DNA from: Bacilli bacterium
GTDB lineage: Bacteria > Bacillota_I > Bacilli_A > RF39 > UBA660
NCBI GenBank assembly: GCA_017512495.1
Contig: JAFWGF010000004.1
Span: forward strand, 1 to 43,228
Length of the DNA: 43,228 nucleotides
Direction of reading: 5' to 3'
Shown piece after piece: positions 39,003 through 43,228 of the stretch. Numbering within the stretch: position 1 is the stretch's first letter; each line of letters begins with the position of its first letter. Under the pieces are notes generated by a model. It did not search any database and was not told the DNA's origin. It saw only the letters and a list, made by a program, of their open reading frames with translations. The position numbers were made by a program, and so were the translations under genes.

Positions 39003-39467
39003 ATGAATCAAATTTTTAATGAAATGAATTATAGAAACTATTTAGAAAACACTTCCGTATTACCGATTGATGTAGATAGCATTGAAAGAGAAGAAAGAAT
39101 TGATAAGTATAGTAATGCTTATCTTCAAAAGTTAATAGATGATACGCAAAAATTTGCTATGTATGTACTAGAAGAATTAAAGAAAGATAAAAATGATTTA
39201 GAAGATTCAGCATATATAAAAATCCAATTAAATGATGAAGATGAAATAAAAAGTACTATACTAGGAGTATTGTTAATTGATAAACTATATAATGTAGAAG
39301 GTTTTGGTGAAGACTTCTGGATTAGTAAGCACTTATTAGAAGAATTTTTAAATACTAAAATTTATATAAATGCAGAGTATAAAGATGATGAATCAGATAA
39401 TATTACAGCTGTTCCATATATCTTAATAACGATGAGTAAGGATCAACTAAAAAATATGAAAATATAA
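39003..39467 (+). CDS. Hypothetical protein, 154 residues
   Basis: I do not recognise a family. It is acidic and helical: DVDSIEREERIDKYSNAYLQKLIDDTQKF, MYVLEELKKDKND, then STILGVLLIDKLYNVEGFGEDFWISKHLLEEF and strands to the end. ATG 39003 is chosen because gaggtgag lies 5 nt upstream; the GTG at 38994 is part of that Shine-Dalgarno. It precedes the YbaK-type deacylase by 16 nt and is probably co-transcribed. Confidence 0.72.
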   Translation: MNQIFNEMNYRNYLENTSVLPIDVDSIEREERIDKYSNAYLQKLIDDTQKFAMYVLEELKKDKNDLEDSAYIKIQLNDEDEIKSTILGVLLIDKLYNVEGFGEDFWISKHLLEEFLNTKIYINAEYKDDESDNITAVPYILITMSKDQLKNMKI

Positions 39468-39483
39468 TAAAAAGGAGAATAAT

Positions 39484-40020
39484 ATGTTTATAAGTGATAT
39501 AACAAAAGAAATGCCAAGTAGTTATACTAGTGAATTAGAAAAAAAAGTATATGAAAAATTAAATGAATTAAATATTGATTTTGATAGAGTAGATAATGAT
39601 ACTGTTGAGTCAATGGAAGAGTGTATTGAGATAAATAATAAACTAGGTGCTGAAATAAGAAAAACAATAATTGTATGTAATGAAAAGAAAACACAATTTT
39701 ATTTAGTTGTTTTACCAGCAGAAAAAAGATTTGATTCAAAAATTTTCAGAGATAAAATGGGATGTTCAAGAGTATCTTTCGCATCTGCTGAATCTATGGA
39801 AAAAGTATTAGGAGTAGTTCCTGGAAGTGCTACTGTGATGAGTGTAATTAATGATACTGATAATATAGTAAAAGTAGCAATTGATAAAGAAGTAGCTGAT
39901 TCAGAATACTTCGCATGTAATACTGGTGAAAATACAAAGCATATTAAAATTAAAACTGAAGATTTATTAGAAGTTTTTCTACCTAATGTAAACCATGAGC
40001 CAACAATTATAGAGTTATAA
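39484..40020 (+). CDS. YbaK/ProX-type aminoacyl-tRNA deacylase domain protein
   Basis: 178 residues. YEKLNELNIDFDRVDNDTVESMEECIEINNKLGAEIRKTIIVCNEKKTQFY follows the fold of the PrdX/ProX and YbaK editing domains, with the conserved (K/R)T-(I/L)-(F/I) lysine region, LVVLPAEKRFDSKIFRDKMGCSRVSFAS, LGVVPGSATVMSVIND (family G-x-x-P-G-x-(V/A)-x-P) and NTGENTKHIKIKTEDLLEVF. It would clear mischarged Ala- or Cys-tRNAPro. Two tRNA genes lie upstream, but the link is only positional. Confidence 0.85.
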   Translation: MFISDITKEMPSSYTSELEKKVYEKLNELNIDFDRVDNDTVESMEECIEINNKLGAEIRKTIIVCNEKKTQFYLVVLPAEKRFDSKIFRDKMGCSRVSFASAESMEKVLGVVPGSATVMSVINDTDNIVKVAIDKEVADSEYFACNTGENTKHIKIKTEDLLEVFLPNVNHEPTIIEL

Positions 40021-40042
40021 GCATACTTTGTATGCTTTTTTT
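40019..40042 (+). terminator. Intrinsic terminator
   Basis: AAGCATAC - ttt - GTATGCTT then T; stop TAA overlaps its first two bases. Confidence 0.88.
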
Positions 40043-40060
40043 ATGCAAAAGAAAAAATAG

Positions 40061-40071
40061 TATGATAGAAT
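40061..40071 (+). promoter_or_regulatory. Extended -10 promoter
   Basis: TATGATAGAAT ahead of ggaggaag and ATG 40094. Confidence 0.6.
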
Positions 40072-40093
40072 AAAAACAGAGTGGAGGAAGTAT

Positions 40094-41338
40094 ATGATAT
40101 TAGCTACTACCAAAAATCTTTGTACTGATGCTAGTTTAAATACAATAATGTATTACACAAAGAATGTATTAAACTTAATTGTGATTATTGCTCCCATTTT
40201 AGCAATTGTTGGTTTTACGATATTATTTTTTCAATTAATAAATAATCCAGATAATAATAAATTAATAAAAAAGCTAGTAAATTCTTTAAAAGCATTAGTA
40301 ATAATCTTTTTTATACCAATGCTTGTTACTATAGTAATGAGTTTAGTAGGTAATAACACTAAAATTAGTGTATGCTATAAAAATGCAACTAAACCCAGTT
40401 TATATTCAAAATATATAAAAATAGATCCAGGAAAGCCTAGTTCAGTAATAACTGATCCATCAGGTTATGATTCTGGAACTTTTAGACAATTAGATTTTAG
40501 TTGTAAAAGTAAACATATTAAAGCACAATTCTCATGTGATACAATTCATATTGTTGAAAGACATATAAATGATTTTAATTATTATAATTTTAATACTGCA
40601 ATTAATTCATATGGTGGTTTCGATAAATATATGAAAAGTTTAGGAGGATACTTTGAAAAGTATTATGGATATCAACCTAAAGTAACGACAGTCTATGAAT
40701 TTCAACAAGTTGCAGAATATGTCTTGGGTATGATAGTTATATATGGATTTGATTACTATAATGGTGATAATGGTAAATATTGTAAATGGGGTGGTGGATG
40801 TCAAAAGATGTCAGCAATCAGAAAAGGTGAAACTCCTGGAGTAGCCTCCTCAGACGCCTTTTATCCATATCAATTAGTACATACAGAAGATGGATTATCA
40901 GATGCTAAACATTTTGATAAACTGATTTCTAATAAAGGTGCTATCAATATGACTACTTGTTGTAATTGGACAACAGATATGGTTTATTATAAAGCTGGTA
41001 TTTTTGGCACCGGTAGGACTGCTGTTAATTCTTCCGGAAATTTCGCAGGATTAGCTAAAGCCAAAACTAATAAAATAATTACTAATTATGAAGAAATAAA
41101 ACCTGGTGATATAATTGAATGGTTTGACAATCCAATTAATCTCAATGATCCAGACTCATGGGCTTCAAGTGGCTGGTATCACGTATCTTTTGTAGGTGAA
41201 GTAGATTACAAGAAAAAGACATTTACAGCATATGAAACAGGTAGTGGGTTAACTAGTTCACGTAACCATAAAGTAGTTCATAAAATGAGTAAAAAGTTAA
41301 AAAATGCTGCAATAATTAGAGTAATAGATTTAAAATAA
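40094..41338 (+). CDS. Membrane-tethered papain-like (NlpC/P60- or CHAP-like) putative cell-wall hydrolase
   Basis: 414 residues. Two TM helices near 25-48 and 65-87 resemble a small VirB2/TrbC-like hairpin; a long outside region follows (C-rich: CKSKHIKAQFSC) with a helical middle. The C-terminal domain (about 225-414) has a probable Cys nucleophile at C289 or C290 in NMTTCCNWTTDMVYYKAGI, a catalytic His H363 in GWYHVSFVGEVD, and the EIKPGDIIEW turn seen in NlpC/P60 and CHAP peptidases. A peptidoglycan peptidase or amidase is inferred. The glutathione peroxidase gene follows after 17 nt. Confidence 0.7.
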   Translation: MILATTKNLCTDASLNTIMYYTKNVLNLIVIIAPILAIVGFTILFFQLINNPDNNKLIKKLVNSLKALVIIFFIPMLVTIVMSLVGNNTKISVCYKNATKPSLYSKYIKIDPGKPSSVITDPSGYDSGTFRQLDFSCKSKHIKAQFSCDTIHIVERHINDFNYYNFNTAINSYGGFDKYMKSLGGYFEKYYGYQPKVTTVYEFQQVAEYVLGMIVIYGFDYYNGDNGKYCKWGGGCQKMSAIRKGETPGVASSDAFYPYQLVHTEDGLSDAKHFDKLISNKGAINMTTCCNWTTDMVYYKAGIFGTGRTAVNSSGNFAGLAKAKTNKIITNYEEIKPGDIIEWFDNPINLNDPDSWASSGWYHVSFVGEVDYKKKTFTAYETGSGLTSSRNHKVVHKMSKKLKNAAIIRVIDLK

Positions 41339-41355
41339 TTTATAGGAGGATTTAT

Positions 41356-41892
41356 ATGATTTATGATTTATTAGTAAAAACAAGATCTGGAGAAGATTAT
41401 GCATTAAGTAATTTGAAAGGAAAAGTTGTAGTTGTAGTTAATACAGCTACTGGTTGTGGGTTTACTCCACAATATGAAGGTTTAGAATATTTATATGAAA
41501 AATATCATGATAAAGGTCTAGAAATATTAGATTTTCCATGTAATCAATTTGGTCATCAAGCGCCTGGAGATGATAATGAAATTCATGAGTTTTGTACTGC
41601 AAAATATCAAACACAGTTTGATCAAATGAAAAAAATAGATGTTAATGGAGATCAGGCTGATGAACTATTTAAAGTATTAAAAAATAGTAATTTAGAAGAA
41701 GAAATAGAAGGCATGAAAAATAAAATGGCAATGAAAGCAATTATGAAGATTAGTTCAACTTGCAAGGAAAAGAATGATATAAAATGGAATTTTACTAAGT
41801 TTTTAATTGATAGAGAAGGTAATGTAATTAAAAGATATAGTCCAACTTATGATCCTAAAAAGATGGAAGAAGATATTTTGAAATTACTATAG
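41356..41892 (+). CDS. gpx: Glutathione peroxidase family (thioredoxin-dependent) peroxidase
   Basis: 178 residues with GPx motifs: VNTATGCGFTPQYEGLE (peroxidatic Cys34), DFPCNQFGHQAPG (second block, Gln present) and KWNFTKFLIDREGNVIKRY (Trp-Asn). The Cys type in bacteria usually uses thioredoxin. Compared with the family there is an insert of about 25 residues (EEEIEGMKNKMAMKAIMKIS) including a candidate resolving Cys. It leads gpx-trxA-trxB, so the electron chain NADPH to TrxB to TrxA to Gpx is complete in one operon. Shine-Dalgarno aggagg. Confidence 0.93.
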   Translation: MIYDLLVKTRSGEDYALSNLKGKVVVVVNTATGCGFTPQYEGLEYLYEKYHDKGLEILDFPCNQFGHQAPGDDNEIHEFCTAKYQTQFDQMKKIDVNGDQADELFKVLKNSNLEEEIEGMKNKMAMKAIMKISSTCKEKNDIKWNFTKFLIDREGNVIKRYSPTYDPKKMEEDILKLL

Positions 41893-41901
41893 GAGGTTCA
41901 A

Positions 41902-42210
41902 ATGGAAATAGTTAAAGTCACAAACGATAATTTTGAAGCAGAAGTATTAAATTGCGATAAACCAGTTTTAATTGATTTTAATGCTGCTTGGTGTGGTCCC
42001 TGTAAGATAATGTTACCTATTTTAGAGGAAATAGCAGCAACTGATAAAATAAAAATTGTCTCAATTGATATTGATGATAATGATGAATTAGTTGATAAAT
42101 ATCAAGTTAGTTCAATTCCTTGTTTAGTTATGTTAAATGAAGGAAAAGAAGTAAAAAGAAATGTTGGAATGATTTCTAAAGACGATTTAGAAAGATTTAT
42201 AGGTAATTAA
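41902..42210 (+). CDS. trxA: Thioredoxin
   Basis: 102 residues, active site WCGPC (C31, C34) in FNAAWCGPCKIMLP, cis-Pro in SSIPCLVML with an extra Cys directly after that Pro. Length and fold are standard. Shine-Dalgarno aggagg overlaps the end of gpx; 9-nt spacer. Reduces disulfides and the peroxidase upstream. Confidence 0.95.
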   Translation: MEIVKVTNDNFEAEVLNCDKPVLIDFNAAWCGPCKIMLPILEEIAATDKIKIVSIDIDDNDELVDKYQVSSIPCLVMLNEGKEVKRNVGMISKDDLERFIGN

Positions 42211-42211
42211 T

Positions 42212-43114
42212 ATGTATGATATTATAATTATTGGTGCAGGACCTGCTGGTATGACTGCTGCTATCTATGGAAAAAGAGCTTTAAAAAACGTTTTGGTTTT
42301 AGAGGCGATTACTTATGGAGGACAAATTATTAATACTTTAGATATTGAAAATTATCCTGTTGAAGCTCATATATCTGGATTTGATTTTGCAACTAAATTG
42401 TATAATCAAATTGTTGACTTAGGAGCTGAAATAAAATATGAAAAAGTTACTGAAATAATTGATAAAAATGACTACAAAGAAGTAATTACAAGTAAGAATA
42501 CTTATCAGACTAAGACAATTATTATTGCAACTGGTGCAGATAATCGTAAATTAGGATTAGAAAACGAAAGTGATTTAATTGGAAAAGGTATCTCTTATTG
42601 TGCAACTTGTGATGGTAATTTCTTTAAAAAGAAAGATGTTGCTGTAGTTGGTGGAGGTAATACAGCTCTTGAAGATGCTTTATATTTATCTAGTATTGCT
42701 GATAAGGTATATTTGATTCATCGACGTGATCAATTTCGTGGTGATCAATCAGTAGTTGAAAAATTAAAAGAGCAAGACAACGTGGAATTTATCTATAACA
42801 GTAATGTAACTAAACTAATTGCAGATGATTCATTGACGGCTATTGAAGTTACTAATAAAGATGGTTCAATCAAGAATATATCAGTTAAAGGTTTGTTTGT
42901 TGCAATTGGTAAAGTACCAGAAAATGAAAACTTTAAAAAATTAATTAATATTGATGAATCTGGTTATATTATTGCAGATGAAAGCTGTCATACAAACATT
43001 CCTGGTATATTTGTAGCTGGTGATACTAGAAATAAAGAATTAAGACAATTAGTAACTGCTACAGCTGATGGTGCAATTGCTGCTACTGAAGCTATTAAAT
43101 ATTTAAATAATTAG
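42212..43114 (+). CDS. trxB: Thioredoxin reductase
   Basis: 300 residues. FAD-binding GAGPAGMTAAIYG, redox motif CATCDG (C130, C133), NAD(P)-binding VVGGGNTALEDALYLS, HRRDQFR for NADPH phosphate, and the C-terminal FAD motif GIFVAGDTRNKELRQLVTATADGAIAA. Normal low-Mr TrxB. It begins one base after trxA stops, so translation is coupled. Its TAG stop overlaps the terminator. Confidence 0.97.
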   Translation: MYDIIIIGAGPAGMTAAIYGKRALKNVLVLEAITYGGQIINTLDIENYPVEAHISGFDFATKLYNQIVDLGAEIKYEKVTEIIDKNDYKEVITSKNTYQTKTIIIATGADNRKLGLENESDLIGKGISYCATCDGNFFKKKDVAVVGGGNTALEDALYLSSIADKVYLIHRRDQFRGDQSVVEKLKEQDNVEFIYNSNVTKLIADDSLTAIEVTNKDGSIKNISVKGLFVAIGKVPENENFKKLINIDESGYIIADESCHTNIPGIFVAGDTRNKELRQLVTATADGAIAATEAIKYLNN

Positions 43115-43141
43115 AATTTCAAATTAGGAATTCTTTTTTTT
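43113..43141 (+). terminator. Intrinsic terminator of the gpx-trxA-trxB operon
   Basis: AGAATT - 10-base loop - AATTCT then eight T; the stem is short but the T-run is strong. Confidence 0.7.
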
Positions 43142-43146
43142 ATATC

Positions 43147-43157
43147 TATGTTATAAT
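43147..43157 (+). promoter_or_regulatory. Extended -10 promoter
   Basis: TATGTTATAAT; leader about 11 nt with gtggtgg. Confidence 0.65.
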
Positions 43158-43174
43158 ATTTTTGTGGTGGTAAT

Positions 43175-43228
43175 ATGAATATCTATGAATATATTGATAA
43201 ATATGGAGATTATACATTTGATGAAAAG
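43175..43228 (+). CDS. N-terminal start of a probable DUF2974 (Mbeg1-like) protein (partial)
   Basis: Only 18 codons, MNIYEYIDKYGDYTFDEK, are inside the window. The N-(I)-x-(D/E)-Y-(I/L)-x-x-(Y/R)-G-D-x-(T/S)-F-x-E-x opening is typical of DUF2974/Mbeg1-like alpha/beta hydrolases. It has its own promoter and a Shine-Dalgarno. The rest is outside, so the call is tentative. Confidence 0.5.
   Translation, partial: MNIYEYIDKYGDYTFDEK

Noticed and set aside
1-43228. Mollicutes genetic code (TGA as Trp)
   Set aside because: Trp is written TGG throughout, and TGA ends several genes at positions supported by overlaps or terminators (23462, 25708, 33614).

Overview
The window is very AT-rich DNA with short intergenic spaces. 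It has Bacillota-style Shine-Dalgarno sites (aggagg, gaggtg), extended -10 promoters and many intrinsic terminators. TGA is used as a stop (for example at 23460-23462, 25706-25708 and 33612-33614) and tryptophan is TGG, so the genetic code is 11, not the Mollicutes code 4. All but two genes lie on the + strand. This suggests a small-genome, probably gut-type member of Bacilli (RF39-like, Erysipelotrichia-like or a related lineage). The lineage is inferred from style and gene families; no rRNA or ribosomal protein is present to confirm it.

Layout. 1-129: tail of a probable P-type Mg2+ ATPase. 209-4520: two near-identical 34-bp repeats bracket a DUF1848 radical-SAM-like gene and a 1008-residue unrecognised protein that carries two HEPN-type RX4H motifs around a long helical-repeat solenoid. 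4578-6112: a compact HTH-WYL regulator, an inverted repeat, and a HAD-NADAR fusion. Together 331-6112 has the composition of an uncharacterised nucleic-acid or nucleotide defence or stress cluster and is the best candidate for an undescribed system. 6161-12534: small enzymes (ABM monooxygenase, GNAT-YoaP, histidine phosphatase, atypical kinase, GH13 amylase, metallophosphoesterase, hypotheticals). 12660-16434: OmpR-type two-component system followed by two membrane-anchored surface proteins, one a beta-helix; the same tandem 11-bp repeat precedes both the regulator and the surface-protein operon, which suggests an autoregulated regulon. 16503-24025: CDF metal transporter, flavodoxin/cyclophilin-like lipoprotein, zinc-ribbon membrane protein, Lgt-like protein, DUF6056 protein, GNAT, flavodoxin, TfoX-N, DUF3795 and RdgB/HAM1. 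24085-33614: a minus-strand TasA-like surface protein, an ABC exporter, GNAT, a HEAT-repeat methyltransferase, two CYTH proteins, an XRE regulator, a preQ1-I riboswitch with a queuosine-precursor transporter, a PfkB kinase and an Smr protein. 33675-41338: large membrane-anchored proteins with peptide repeats, an orphan gene with a perfect consensus promoter, tRNA-Ile2/Met(CAT) and tRNA-Leu(TAG), a YbaK-type deacylase and a membrane-tethered papain-like hydrolase. 41356-43114: glutathione peroxidase, thioredoxin and thioredoxin reductase, which together form a complete thiol peroxide-reduction module. The window ends in the first 18 codons of a probable DUF2974 (Mbeg1-like) protein.

Genome style. 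Operons are packed terminator-promoter-SD. Nine terminators share a CTAG core (roughly GACTAGA-loop-TCTAGTC), and about ten terminator stems overlap the stop codon of the gene they end. At least fifteen promoters are extended -10 elements (T-A/G-TG-N-TATAAT) placed so that the mRNA leader is only about 10-20 nt, just long enough for the Shine-Dalgarno. Three transcripts with clearly longer leaders stand out: the preQ1 riboswitch, the orphan gene at 38261, and possibly the two-component operon if its upstream promoter is used.
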